A stretch of 64,000 bases of DNA from Prorocentrum cordatum (taxonomy: Eukaryota > Sar > Dinophyceae > Prorocentrales > Prorocentraceae): the NCBI GenBank assembly GCA_963575745.1, contig CAUYUJ010012781.1, positions 282,119-346,118 of the forward strand, read 5' to 3'. A program made the translations under genes and the position numbers. The notes beneath the pieces are model-generated. The model did not search any database, had not been told where the DNA came from, and saw only the letters and a program-made list of their open reading frames with translations. This document shows, piece after piece, positions 1-10,386 of the stretch (the stretch's first letter is position 1; every line of letters starts with the position of its first letter).

Positions 1-2
1 CA

Positions 3-415
3 CAACATTACTTCCTGGACTGGGTACCCATGTGCTGGCACCTGCGCGGCTTCAACCTCATGGTGACCAGCGTATACCTGGGCCCCACGGGCAGCCTGCA
101 CGGTATCCTCGCAACCAAGCTCACATCGATGGCAGCGTTTTTGAAGAGCTGCCGACACCCATGGATTGCAGTGGGCGGTTGGAACACTACGCCAGAACGG
201 CTCTGGGCTTCGGGCTGGCCGCAAGCTATGGGGGCCGACATCGCCACAATCCCAGACGGCTACACCTGCTACACCCGCAACAGCAAGAAGGGCACCACCT
301 CGGCATCGCTCATCGACTACGCGCTGGTCAGCCACGAGGCCCGCAAGTACTTCATCGGCCTGGAGACTACTTCGGCACCGTGGAGGACACGCGGGGCAGA
401 TACTGAAGATACGGG
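3..415 (+). pseudogene. LINE endonuclease (EEP-type), C-terminal part
   Basis: Frame +3 from the window edge to about 385 gives the end of an exonuclease/endonuclease/phosphatase fold. I see a beta-strand followed by AVGGWNTTPERL, which corresponds to the GDFN-like motif with Trp for Phe. A stretch ending SLIDYALVS follows, corresponding to the S-x-I-D-Y-x-hydrophobic-x-S block that carries the catalytic Asp. The expected terminal His block appears in the other frame as HAGQILKI at about 388-411, so a one-base shift lies near 385-390. The domain nicks target DNA to prime reverse transcription. The N-terminal half is missing, and nonfunctionality is inferred from the shift. Confidence 0.75.
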
Positions 416-1835
416 GTGCCGCCAAACCAGTCACCGTCCGACAACTGCAACCCCCGGCGCACTTCACGCACCCACCAGCCCCCCCGAAGTCGCCAGACCC
501 CAACAGCAAGCGACAGAAGGAGAAACAACGGGAGACCCAAGCAGACGACGGGACACATCAGCGCCCCAGCGACCTGCGCCAGGCGGCGCCCGAAGCACCC
601 GACATCGACATCCAGTACTACACGGATCCCTCACCACGGAGATGAACAAGGGATGGGCAGAGCTCGGCAGCTCAGCATCAATACTGCCAGCACCGCCACA
701 CCACAACAACATGGACGACCAACACTACGACCCATGAACGACATCGACCAGGACCTCCACAACGCGATGGACAGCAACCAGCCCTCCGACGAGCCGCCGA
801 CCTACAACTTCGTAGACCAGGAGGGCGGCCAGGAGCTGGATACAATACAGAGCGCACCTGAGAAGGCGGACAGGGCGCCATCTCAGGCGCCCTCCCTCCC
901 AGGTACGAAGTCCGCGAACTCCGTGGACACCCGCGTCCTGGACGACCTGTGGCAGGTGGCGCGATTGACCTCGAAGCCCCGGCCCGAATACGAACACCCC
1001 CCCGACTACATCAGCCAAGGGGCGGCCTACATGGCCGACCCGCGCGCGGCCAGCGCGTTGGGACAGGAGTGCGGCCAGTTCGTCAACACTTTGGAGACAT
1101 TCTACTGCGCCGCCTACGCCATCCAGCCCCAGGACAGGCGCCGCTACACAGGAAGAGGAAGGGCGGGGATGATGACAACCACGAGAGCTACGCCTCGCAC
1201 CAGGCGCACGCATTACAGCAATCAACAGACCGATTGGTGGGGACGGCTGGCTACTACGCCGCGAGCCTACCTCGCTTTGCGACAACGAAGACACGGCGTG
1301 AAGCAACAGCGCCAGCTGGAGGCAGCAGCACGACAGCTGGCATATGAGGGCATCCCCACGGGTGGAGTCCTACTCAACCAAACAGCCAGACGGCGCCGAG
1401 ATTTTTGGGCCGACCGACTACGGAAGCTCCACAGTATCGGACTGGACATACTACAGGGATTGGCAGACCAAGTCGAGCGCGAAGTCAAGAATGCCCTGAA
1501 GTTCGACATGAGAGCCAGATCGCGCAACTTCATGATCTGGCTCACAGACACCACAACAGCCACCCCAGGCAAGTTACACAAGATAACCAAGCCCCAACAG
1601 CGACACGAGGAAGAGTACGTTCACGTCCGAGGCAAGGCATGCTGCCCGCGTACCATCATCGACGCCAAGACCAACGAGATCAGAGAGCTCTGGCAGCACC
1701 CAACGCTCACGCACCAGGACTACGTCGCCACCATCTCCTATGTAAAAGACAATGCCAGCACAGCCCCACCCACGAACTGGACCATAGACGACCTGGGCTA
1801 CTCACTGCGATGCCCCCCCCCCCCCCCCCCCCCCC
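416..1835 (+). pseudogene. LINE linker between endonuclease and reverse transcriptase
   Basis: Frame +2 is open for most of this stretch; segments of frames +1 and +3 at 390-737 probably belong to the same protein before the frame settles at about 735. The translation is not low-complexity. It has balanced, helical, basic composition (for example the LHSIGLDILQGLADQVEREV segment near 1420-1480 and a Tyr-Thr-Gly-Arg-Gly motif near 1145) of the kind found between EN and RT in LINEs. It ends in a run of 24 C residues (1812-1835) that changes frame. I assign no enzymatic function. Confidence 0.6.
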
Positions 1836-3330
1836 GACAAGGGCAAGGGCGTCGAGCAAATCGCAAGCCCAGACCTGCGACGAGTCCCGCAGGCTGGGCG
1901 GCAACAGCTGGTGGACCTGTTCAACAGCTGCGAGCGCGAGCTCGCTTGGCCATGGCAGTTACTGAGCACCACCATCATGCTACAGCCAAAGACAGAAGGG
2001 GACAGGGAACTCGGGCTGTTACCGCAGATATGCAGGGATTGGGAGAAGCTCACAAGGCCAACGGTGGACAAATGGGTACGTATTGCAGGTCGGCACGGGG
2101 GCGCGGCCCTGGCAGGTAGCAGCTGCCTGCGGGAGGCAGCGGCACGCGTCCTGGGCGACGAGATCTGCGACGCACTCCAGCTCGCCCGCGCCGCCACATT
2201 GGCCGACATCAAAAGGTTCTACGACACACTGGACAATTCTACAGGTGGTGTACGCGACCAGGCACATGTGGTTCCCTCCACAGATACTGGCGCTTGAGCT
2301 GCAGCTCCGCACCTTCGTGCGCTTCCTGCGACAAGTCTCGACATACGGACAGCCAATCCTGCCCCCACGATCCCTGGTGGCAGGATCACGGCACGCGAAC
2401 AACCTCGCCAGGGCAGTCCTGTACCAGGCACTGCACCGCATGCACTACCACGCCCCAGCGGTGATGGCCAGAGCCTGGTTTGACGACGTGGAGCCCAGTG
2501 CGACTGGAAGCAAGCAACGAGCCGCCGACGCCATCATCCAGGCAACTACCACGTACGCACGCTGCCTGAGCGAGCAAGGACTCGAGATGGCCGACAAGAG
2601 TGTGGTTATCAGCAACGACATGGGCACGACGCACTCCATCTGCATGCAAGTGCGACAACAGGGAATCCACATCAAGGCGGCGACCACTGGCCGAGACCTC
2701 GGACTGGATCGGGCAGGGCGTGCGCCAACGAGCAGGCCAACACATAGCAAGTGACGCCGACAAGCAGCAGGGCGCCTACGAAACATAGCGCTGAAGCTAC
2801 GCCGACTGCGAGCACAGCGCAAGGGAGCATTGATCACGCAAGATCTCATGGCCTCATACCTCTACGGACGCAGAGTGCACGGTGAAGCGCCGACAGCCAT
2901 TACGACAGCAAGACGTCGGTGCGCCAGGGCGCTGGGGAAGCACTGATCGGGCAGATGCCTCCACACCTACCTCGCCCTGGCGGGCGCGGACCCAGCTACA
3001 GCCATCCTCAGAGGGGTAATGGACACATGGTTCGACGTCTGGAGCCGACGCGGCCACCTGCACCAGGAAGCCCACCAGGCATGGCCAGTTACCTACCAGC
3101 ATCTCCACAACGTACCCCCCATCTACCGATGGAAGCAGAGGAGAGGCCTCATTGGGACGGTCATACTATCATTATGGGAGATTGGTTGGGACGCAGCATC
3201 CCCAACAGAGTGGATCGACAACCAGGGCAACTTGTGGCAGATGGGAGATGACGACCACTGTGGGGACCCTGCCGACGTGATCCACGCCATATTGGGACGC
3301 ACACCAGCTCCAGCCCTTGGCCAAGGCAGC
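1836..3330 (+). pseudogene. LINE reverse transcriptase (fingers, palm, thumb, connection)
   Basis: Frame +3 (1836 to about 2260) has the finger motif RELGLLPQICRDWEK and palm motif A, DIKRFYDTLD, where the first Asp is catalytic. After a shift near 2260, frame +1 gives the glycine-rich motif B region (LVAGSRHANNLARAV) and motif C as FDDV near 2480; the paired Asp residues are the usual catalytic dyad. The same frame continues through a thumb-like helix-rich part ending RRRCARALGKH. It then reads the conserved block GLIGTVILSLWEIGWD at 3145-3195, typical of the post-RT region of these elements. Two TGA stops interrupt the frame at 2752 and 2944. The enzyme would copy element RNA into the genome; this copy is broken. 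Confidence 0.8.
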
Positions 3331-3640
3331 GAACCACTGGCTTGGAAAAGGCTGCGAGTTGGGCATCGACACATACGACCTCAGCACACAATTACGCAAG
3401 TTACGCAGACAAGGCAAGTACCACGACGCAGGAATGTTTCAAGCAATAGCTTGTGCAGCGATGTGGACGCCAGAGCGCAAGCACCATACCTTCGACAACA
3501 CGGGCACCAAATGCGAATGTGGATTGGTTTGCGACGATCTACACAGAGTATGGGGCACCTGCGCAGAGCGAGACGAGGACCACGAGGATTACGTGAAGAC
3601 CAACATGGGAGTGGACCACGCCGCCAGAATGCATGACCAC
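3317..3640 (+). pseudogene. LINE Cys/His knuckle-like segment between RT and RNase H
   Basis: Frame +2 reads a basic helical stretch followed by C-x-C-x4-C-x4-H-x4-C (residues CECGLVC, then H and C), an arrangement resembling a zinc knuckle. LINE proteins often carry such a knuckle after the RT domain for nucleic-acid binding. The frame differs from both the RT upstream and the RNase H downstream, so single-base shifts flank it. Function is inferred from position and residue pattern only. Confidence 0.55.
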
Positions 3641-4364
3641 CAACCGACCGATAAGCTTCGGCGACGATGGCGGCACCCTCGACACAGGCGACATCACAAT
3701 AATCAGCGCAGACGGAAGCGGCGGGAGCGGCGGGGCGCATGCCAGCGACCCACGATACAGACGACGCGTCTGGGGATGGACCATTTTGGCAAAAGAGGAT
3801 GGATCATGGAGAATAAACCAAGCCCAGTACGGACCTCTGCCGGGACGACGCCAGACCAACAACCGAGCGGAGTTGCGGGCCATCGTCCAGGCGCTCAGGT
3901 CCATCAGGGGTAGAGTGCTCATATGGACCGACTCGGACGTCGCAATCCGAGGATGGCAGAGGGCACGCAACGTCAGAGCAGCCACGCCTAGAAGCAACAG
4001 GGACATCTGGGACGCTATGGAGAACGCCTTGCAGCAGCGCAGCCCAGGGCACGAGCACCCATCCGAGCAGGTGGGGCTGCGCCACATCAGCAGCCACCTG
4101 GAGGCCGAGGAGATGGTCGCGCTGCACCTCGACGAGCAGGCATGGCTCGGCAACGCGGTGGCTGACGCCTTGGCGGAGCGGGGCGCGGCCCAGCATGCGA
4201 TCCCAGCAGCGCAGATGCGCTTGTATGAATGGGCGCGAGCGACGGCCTCGCTCGCGTGGAAACGCCCCCATTCGCGCCCACCTCGACGCTGTCGCTCGAG
4301 ATCCGTCGCCCCAGGAGGCCCAGGAGGCTGCAGGAGCAAGAAGAACCAGAGCTCGACGGATTAG
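3633..4364 (+). pseudogene. LINE RNase H domain (type I)
   Basis: This 243-codon frame is uninterrupted to a TAG stop. All four acidic positions of RNase HI are visible: the first Asp in SADGSG, the Glu in NNRAELRAI, the second Asp in IWTDSDV, and the last Asp in GNAVADALA, preceded by the usual His-containing HISSH. In EN-RT-RH LINEs the domain removes the RNA strand after first-strand synthesis. Start 3633 is only the first possible codon in this frame; in the intact element it would continue from the upstream frame. It could be catalytically competent as a fold, but it belongs to a broken element. Confidence 0.85.
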
Positions 4365-5189
4365 TGGGTTGAGCCTGGCCCTCTCCTCCACCCCGCATCA
4401 CCCCATCCCTCCCGTAGTAGATGGCAATGTAGCTCGTGCAACGAAGCAATCAGCAGCAAGTCTGGACTCGCCACAATCAAAAGATGGCTTAGGATTTGCA
4501 AGCCCCAGCCCCTAGGGATCCCTAAGGTCCGAGGTGGTTTAGTTAGGCACTCTGTCCAGATAGGCCTAAGAGCTGTTCGCACATCGCACACAATGGAGTA
4601 TGCTGAGCATGCCTCCGTGTGGTGGTGCAGAGTCTGTGGCCGTCGAGCCAAAGCGTCTGACGGGGGGAGTATCAAGGGGCTTTTCGACCCCTGCGGCCCC
4701 CCCCCACTAAGAATGGGAAGTATGGTATTTCTTGTTTGTCTCGGGGTAAATATATCCCACACTAGAGCCCGTGCCCTGATCTCTGGGGCCCTCGGGACCT
4801 GTGCCGCTCTAGGGGCCCCAAGTGCTTCTGGGCTCCCGAGGCGGCACCCGCCCATGCGAAACTCGACTGCGTCGATGCCGAATTCTCCCGAATTCTCCTC
4901 ATCCTCCCCCCCTCGCCCCTCTTGAACACTCGCGTGCAAGTGCCCTTCTCGACTTGCGTGGTGTCCGCGCGCGCAGGTCGTTTTTGCCCCCCGTCCATGC
5001 AAGTACATTTGCCCACTGGCGGCTCCATTCTTTTCGAGCCAGGCATGTTCGCTCAGCTTGGCCGCTTGCGGCCCGTCGTCGGCTGCGGACGGCCTCGGCT
5101 TCGCTGCCGCTCCTTGGTCGGTGTTTTTGTCGACCGCGCCGTGGCCGTGGGCGGCCTCTCGGGACTGGCCCCCATCGACAGCCCCCCTC
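4365..5189 (+). other. LINE 3' flank and unassigned DNA
   Basis: No convincing gene. The first 100-200 bases may be LINE 3' untranslated region. The remainder is GC-rich unique-looking sequence with short C runs leading into a CCT tract. Confidence 0.4.
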
Positions 5190-5319
5190 GGACCTCCTCC
5201 TCTTCTTCCTCCTCCTCCTCCTCCTCCTCCTCCTCCTCCTCCTCCTCCCCCTCCTCCCCCTCCTCCCTCCTCCTCCTCCTCCTCCTCCTCCTCCTCATCC
5301 TCCTCCTCCTCCTCCTCCT
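5190..5319 (+). repeat. CCT microsatellite abutting the assembly gap
   Basis: Nearly pure CTC/CCT triplets run into the N gap, which suggests that the gap marks an unresolved longer tract. Confidence 0.95.
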
Positions 5320-5419
5320 NNNNNNNNNNNNNNNNNNNNNNNNNNNNNNNNNNNNNNNNNNNNNNNNNNNNNNNNNNNNNNNNNNNNNNNNNNNNNNNNN
5401 NNNNNNNNNNNNNNNNNNN
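5320..5419. other. Assembly gap (100 N)
   Basis: Exactly 100 N, the conventional placeholder size, so the true length is unknown. Confidence 0.99.
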
Positions 5420-5486
5420 ACATCCTTCAGTATATGCTTGTTTCGCTTGAGACATCCTCGAGTATATGCTTGTTTCGCTTGAGACA
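5420..5486 (+). repeat. 32-bp tandem repeat, two copies after the gap
   Basis: Two adjacent copies of an ACATCCT...TATATGCTTGTTTCGCTTGAG unit. The TTTCGCTTGAGACATCCT core reappears near 6270-6290, so copies flank the AT-rich repeat block. Confidence 0.8.
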
Positions 5487-5689
5487 TGCTCGGAATAGCT
5501 CATCCGCCTCGGTGTCCCTGGATAATCAACCGCGGCGATAATAAAGTTCACGCGGGCGGAGGAATGGAGAAAGCGATATACAAAAACAACAGTAAAAAGA
5601 AACAATACGAAATGAAAAAGAAAACGGAAAAAAACATCAAAAAGAAAAGAAAACAGAGGAGGAGGAGAAAGAGAAGGAAACATCTCAAG

Positions 5690-6145
5690 TTCAAATGTAT
5701 TAGATTTTATTTACAAGCGCTTAAAAAAAATAAAATTTTTAAGTGCTCGTGTAGGGTAGCTCATGTGCTTCATTTTCCATGGATAATCAATCCCAGGGAT
5801 AAAAAAGTTCAGAGGGGGGGGGCATGGAGAGAGAGAGAGAGAGAAAGAGAGATACATCATAAAGAAAAAGAAAGGAAGGACTTAAAGAGAGAAGATATAT
5901 TTAAACAGAAAAGTCGAATAATACATGAAAAGGATAAAGAGAAGAGGAAATGAGGATAAAACACAAAATCTGAATATTCAAATGTATTACATTTTATTTA
6001 CAAGCGCTTTATGAAAATTAGAAATTTTAAGTGCTCGTGTAGGGTAGCTCACGTGCCTCGTTTTCCCTGGATAATCAACCCCAGCGATAAACAAGTTCAG
6101 GGCGCCAGGGGGAGGAGGAGGAGAAAGAGATAGAGAGACAGAGAG
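5690..6145 (+). repeat. AT-rich 287-bp repeat with conserved hairpin, two copies
   Basis: Two degenerate direct copies (about 5690-5860 and 5975-6145) share TTTTATTTACAAGCGC, AAGTGCTCGTGTAGGGTAGC and a GGATAATCAA...AGTTCA tail. Pieces of the tail also occur at 5519-5557 and 6360-6385. Each copy has a short inverted repeat around AGCGCTT...AAGTGCT. The block is strikingly AT-rich compared with the rest of the window. Confidence 0.75.
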
Positions 6146-6260
6146 AGAGAGAGACAGAGAGGCCAGGAAGGAGAAAGAGATAGAGAGACAGAGAGAGAGA
6201 GAGAAAGAGAGACAGAGAAAGAAAGAAAGAGAGACAGAAATAACTACAAAGAGACATAAG
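6110..6260 (+). repeat. GA-rich microsatellite
   Basis: Runs of GAGA and GACAGAGA follow the second AT-rich copy. A shorter GAGA run at 5827-5852 follows the first, so the GA tract is part of the repeated module. Confidence 0.85.
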
Positions 6261-6488
6261 GACATTGGTTTCGTTTCGCTTGAGACATCCTGAAGCAACG
6301 TGTTCGCTTCGCTTGATGTTGTTATCTCAACATAAGAAGGAAGTAACTTCGATGGCGAACTTTTCCCGTGATAATGAAGTTCGGCCTCCGCGCCCCCGCG
6401 CCCCCGACCAAACTCTTATTGGTCGACGATAAAAAACTCTAACGACTTAAGGGGGGGCAACTTGATTATCATCGGCATCTGGTTATAA

Positions 6489-6632
6489 GCGTTCGGAGCT
6501 CCGCGCGGAGTTCTTGCCTCTGCGCTGGAGCCCCCTCCCTGGCGCGCGGAGTGCGCCAGGGGCGGCGCCAGAGACGCCGACAGGGGGGACCCAGCGCCGA
6601 TCCAAAGACCTCCGCGCAGGCCTCCGAGCGTT
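6489..6632 (-). mobile_element. Family A palindromic element, copy 1 (diverged)
   Basis: Outer arms carry GGAGCTCCGCGCGGAG and its degenerate complement CTCCGCGCAGGCCTCC; the central GGCGCGCGGAG/GGCGGCGCC part is in the opposite orientation to the other copies. Confidence 0.6.
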
Positions 6633-6852
6633 TGCGTCTGTGCCCCGCGTGCGCTCCCTCTGGTGGGGAGCTCGGGTCGAGGAGAGGAGCCAAGAGCTGG
6701 AGCTTGTCTCGTCCTCCTCCTCCTCCTCTGGACCAAGAGCTCGCAGTTTTCTCTCTCCCTCCAGACCGTGAGAGGACGATCTCGGGACGGAGCAAAAGAA
6801 GGTCCGGGGAAGGGCGTCGAGGTCCCGTCGGGGCCCGCGTCGCGACCAAGAG

Positions 6853-6922
6853 CTGGAATCCGACAAGAGGGTCGACCACCGAGATGCCTGGAATCCGACA
6901 AGAGGGTCGACCACCGAGATGC
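6853..6922 (+). repeat. Perfect 35-bp tandem duplication
   Basis: Two identical adjacent units beginning CTGGAATCCGACAAGAGG, with no difference seen; very recent or an assembly artefact. Confidence 0.9.
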
Positions 6923-7084
6923 CGCCAGCAAGCGGCCGTCCGCACCGCGGCGGCCGCTCGCGCGTTGGCGTCGCCGACCGCGCCCGCGCCGAAGGGCGTC
7001 GCCTGGGGAACCTCGGAAGTGCTCTCGGGGCACAGCACGCGCGAGAGAGATGCAGACCTCCTCGCGTCGTGACCTTGAGATTCA

Positions 7085-7245
7085 GGCGTTGCAGTTTTTG
7101 CACACGTCGGGCGTGCTCGTCCAGCTTCGGGCCCCGGGTCCCTTACAGACCGATGCGGCTCAAAAAGATGCCGCAGGAATCATGGTCTGGAGCTCTGGTC
7201 GTGATTGTTCGTGATATTGTATTTTGTTCGCAACGTCAGATCTAG
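7085..7245 (+). mobile_element. Family O inverted-repeat element, copy 1
   Basis: Shares GGCGTTGCA near its left end, GGCTCTGGTCGTGAT-like sequence internally and a right end CAACGTCAGATCT with 26228-26405. The ends are imperfect inverted repeats. Confidence 0.5.
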
Positions 7246-8880
7246 CGGGGGAGAGTCAAGATGGAAGGTCTTTCGCTGCGTTCGGCTTCTAGGGAGGCAG
7301 TTACCAGGCCTCGCGATCGTCGAAAACCTGTTCTTGTGATGAAACAATGGCCCCAGGGACGTGGTCTGCACCCGAGGGGGTCCACGCTGCGAGAAACAGA
7401 AATACGACGTCGGAAAGCTGGAGATGACGCGGTCGCGCCCAGGCCTTCTGACGCTTCGGGCCCCCCGTCCCAGAGGAGTCCTCTGGGCTGGGAGCCGAGA
7501 GCCCCCCCGGTCTGCAGCAGTGAGCCTCTGGGCACCGCGAGTCTCGAGCGCTCGGTGCGCCCCCCCTCTGCCGCCCCACGCAGCCTCGCCCCCCCTCTTT
7601 GCTTGCGCCTCCAGCTCTCCATTCGCGATCCCACTGCGGTGGGGGCCCGTGCCAAGACCCGCCCTGCTTGCCCCCAGCGCGCCCGGGTCTCCTGGGTTTC
7701 GATGGTCCTGCGACGGAAAGACGGCGCGACGCTCCCGCACCAAAGGTCCATGGACGTCCTGGGGTCTCGGGGCTGGGCTTCGTGTGGGAGGTTCCTTGTG
7801 GTCGGGCCTCCACTGCATCCCAGTCTGCCGCCTCGACCGCGCTGCGCGTCCGCCGGCACCGCGACCACTGTGACTCCGCGGGCGCCGAGGCACTCTCCCA
7901 CGAGAGGGCCCGTGGTGTGCGCGTGTGCGTGCAAGCCCACTGGCGCTGCGAATGTTTGGTCATCACTTTTTTCCCAGAGAGCTCTCTGAGAGCTATAGGA
8001 TTTTAGAGAAGAAGCCGGACGGTGGTGGTGGGGCCAACGCCCAGCTCTTCACGACACCCAGACTCCCCGCAGAAAGTTGTTGTCCGGAGCTGTCGGGGCG
8101 CTTCGGCATGGCGTTCAGCGTGCTCTGCACGCGCGAGGACGCTGGAAAGCGTGGCTGGCAGCGCTTCACCAGCGAAGAGCTCCCTCTTCGCTCTCCGGGT
8201 TTTGGACGCTACCAGTGTTCGGCGCTTGGCCAATTGACACTCCACCTGAGCAGCTCGATTGCCAGCTTCTCAGCCGCAGGCGCTGTTGGACCTCCCAGCT
8301 GCCAGCGCAACAGGTTGCAGACAAAGAGCATCGTTTGTGCAAGGGGTCGCGCGGCAGTCTATCCCAGCGTCCCCTCTGGCTCTCAAGATTGATGTTGTCA
8401 GATTACTTATGCCCGTGAGCCATGGTGCTTCACACTGGCCACGGATTCAGAGTAGCTTCCAGGATCGGAGCTTTGCCGGGGATGGGTGGGCGCCGCATTT
8501 GGCTGAACCCGAAAAAAAGTTCAGTTCCTGCGCAGGTCGCCTCGTTACTAACCCGAGGGCGGGCGGCGCTGCATCGTGCAGCTCCATAGCCCCGCGCCCG
8601 TCTCGATGGCAAGGGCGGGTTTCGTGAGCTCGACGGGCACGAACAGCGGCAAAACTCCACCACGAAAGGGTTCCTTGACAGCTGCTGCTCACTGGTGGGG
8701 AGATCCGAGGCTCCTCGCGACGCCACCGACCACCTGGCTAAGCTGGAGAAGTGAGCAGGCATTCGTCATCGTCCTGCATCGCCGCCAGTCGTCGAACGGC
8801 CATTAGGTGGAACGGTGCAGAGAGGATTCGTAAGGTCCTTGCGAAAGGATGACACGCACACATCGAGAAGAGCATACACA
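7246..8880. other. No gene recognised outside the family C element
   Basis: Apart from the family C element at 7632-7817 I see only GC-rich unique sequence. ORFs here overlap on all frames with Ser/Arg/Pro-rich translations and no recognisable domain. Confidence 0.4.
7632..7817 (+). mobile_element. Family C inverted-repeat element, copy 1
   Basis: About 185 bp with ends near CACTGCGGTGGGGGCC and GGGCCTCCACTGC (inverted). The interior matches 19457-19636 and 32499-32678, including GTCCATGGACGTCCTGG. Confidence 0.75.
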
Positions 8881-8884
8881 GTCG

Positions 8885-8938
8885 GGCGTCGTCGTCGTCA
8901 TTGCCGTCCTCCGTCAGCCGTCGGCCGACGTCGTCCGT

Positions 8939-8971
<33 letters not shown>

Positions 8972-9195
8972 TCTGTCGTCCGTCGTCATCGTCGTCGTCG
9001 TTGTCGCCGTCCTCCGTCCTCCGTCCTCCGTCCTCCGTCGCCAGTCGTCATCGTCGTCGTCGCTGTCGCCGTCCTCCGTCCTCCGTCCTCCGCCCTCCGT
9101 CGCCAGTCGTCGTCGTCGTCGTCGCTGTCGCCGTCCTCCGTCCTCCGTCCTCCGTCCTCCGTCGTCCGTCGTTCGTCGTCCGTCGCCGGTCGCCG

Positions 9196-9234
<39 letters not shown>

Positions 9235-9400
9235 TTCGTCGTCGTCCGTCTTCGACGTCGAGGCCCATCCGCCTGTCGTGGTCTGTCGCCCGTCGTCGTG
9301 GTCGTCGTCGTGCTCCGACCTCGCCCGTCGTCCCTCGTCGCTGTCGTCGCGTCGTCGGCCGTCGCCGGCCGTCGTCCGTGGTTCGTCGCCCGGCCGGCCT
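8885..9400 (+). repeat. GTC/CGTCCTC microsatellite block
   Basis: Dense GTCGTC triplets interspersed with CGTCCTCCGTCCTC units. All frames are open because the units lack stops. No protein family is visible. Confidence 0.9.
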
Positions 9401-9589
9401 CGTCGCCGCCGCGCGGGGGCCAGGACGAGCTGGGGGGCAGGGCGCTGCGGCCGAGCCTGGCGCACGAGGCCCAGGACGGCCGCCCGCCCGCGCGCCGCGG
9501 GGCAGCGCGGCAGAGCGCCCCCCGCAGGGCATCCGGGCAGCAGCAGAGGTGGAGAGTCGAATCAGAAGCAACGCCATGAAGATAAGCTC

Positions 9590-9668
9590 CTGTTGGAGGA
9601 GGAGGAGGAGGAGGAGGAGGAGGAGGAGGGGGAGGAGGAGGGGGAGGAGGAGGAGGAGAAGGAGGAGA
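9590..9668 (+). repeat. GGA microsatellite
   Basis: GGA/GGAGGAG triplets immediately left of a family P copy. Confidence 0.9.
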
Positions 9669-9830
9669 CCTGGGGCATTGCCTGATGTCTTTTCGGCTCG
9701 GTTCAGGCGTCCTGAGGGGCCCCTCTTGCCGTCCCAGCTGGTTCGGCGCCATGAGACAGATCCAGGGGCAGATCGCGAGGAGGGGACCCAGACCTCCAGC
9801 GTTTTATGTGAAAGCCAGAGGCCACAATAG
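9669..9830 (+). mobile_element. Family P dispersed repeat, copy 1
   Basis: Shares GTTCAGGCGTCCTGAGGGGC, CCGTCCCAGCTGGTTCGG and GGGGACCCAGACCTCCA with 14528-14690. In both places a GGA-rich tract precedes it and a family A element follows. Confidence 0.7.
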
Positions 9831-9843
9831 TCCAACAAGTGCA

Positions 9844-9982
9844 AACACCATAAACGTAAACTTTTGGCGCTCCGCGCGGACTTCTTGGATCCGCGCTGGT
9901 CCGCCCCCGGCGGCGCCTCTGGCGCCGCCCCTGGCGCGCTCCGCGCGCCAGGGAGGGGGGCACAGCGCGGATCTGGGCGGAT
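9844..9982 (+). mobile_element. Family A palindromic element, copy 2 (right arm truncated)
   Basis: Left arm ACCATAAAC...TTGGCGCTCCGCGCGGA and the GC-rich centre are intact. The right arm stops after CAGCGCGGATC. Confidence 0.8.
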
Positions 9983-10004
9983 CGAGGATAATTCGGAGGA
10001 TGAT

Positions 10005-10080
10005 ATCTTGAAGGAGGAGACCTTGGAGGGGGAGGAGGAGGAGGACAAGAAGGAGGAGGAGGAGGAGGAGGACCAGTGGA
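10005..10080 (+). repeat. GGA microsatellite
   Basis: GGAGGA triplets with a few interruptions. Confidence 0.85.
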
Positions 10081-10082
10081 AA

Positions 10083-10386
10083 CCCAAGAGCCATCAACGA
10101 TGTTGAAATGAAACCTCCCTCCAAGCTCCCTCTTCATAGGCCCCTACAACGGTTCATTTCCATTGGGGGAACTGCCTCGTTGGAAGACAACAGCTTGAAG
10201 ATCCTGAAGCGTGCCAAAACATTGTTCTCGGGATTTCAGCGCCACGTATCGACCTGACTGCTGCGTCCTGACGATCCAGAGGCGTGCCAGTACGCCGTTT
10301 GTGGGAGTTCAATACAGCGAACCAACATAATTGTTACTCCCGCATAATCCTGAATCCTTCCAAAACACCATTTCTGGTGCGCTGAT
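10083..10386. other. Unassigned sequence
   Basis: About 300 bp of unique-looking, moderately GC sequence. I see no ORF, RNA gene or repeat in it. Confidence 0.4.

Larger units (their letters stand above)
3..4364 (+). mobile_element. Degenerate LINE-type (non-LTR) retrotransposon, 5'-truncated by the window edge
   Basis: In order on one strand I read an endonuclease tail, a long linker, reverse transcriptase fingers and palm, a thumb/connection region, a Cys/His knuckle-like segment and a type I RNase H. This order is typical of EN-RT-RNase H LINEs, which are abundant in dinoflagellate genomes. The reading frame changes at least six times (near 390, 415-650, at the C run 1812-1835, near 2260, near 3315 and near 3635), and two in-frame TGA stops occur at 2752-2754 and 2944-2946. 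The copy is therefore inactive unless some shifts are sequencing errors. The 5' part lies outside the window, and I see no clear poly-A or target-site duplication at the 3' end. Confidence 0.85.

Noticed and set aside
6110-6260. Pyrimidine-rich splice acceptor or regulatory GAGA element
   Set aside because: It is a plain GA microsatellite repeated with the AT-rich module; no adjacent exon.
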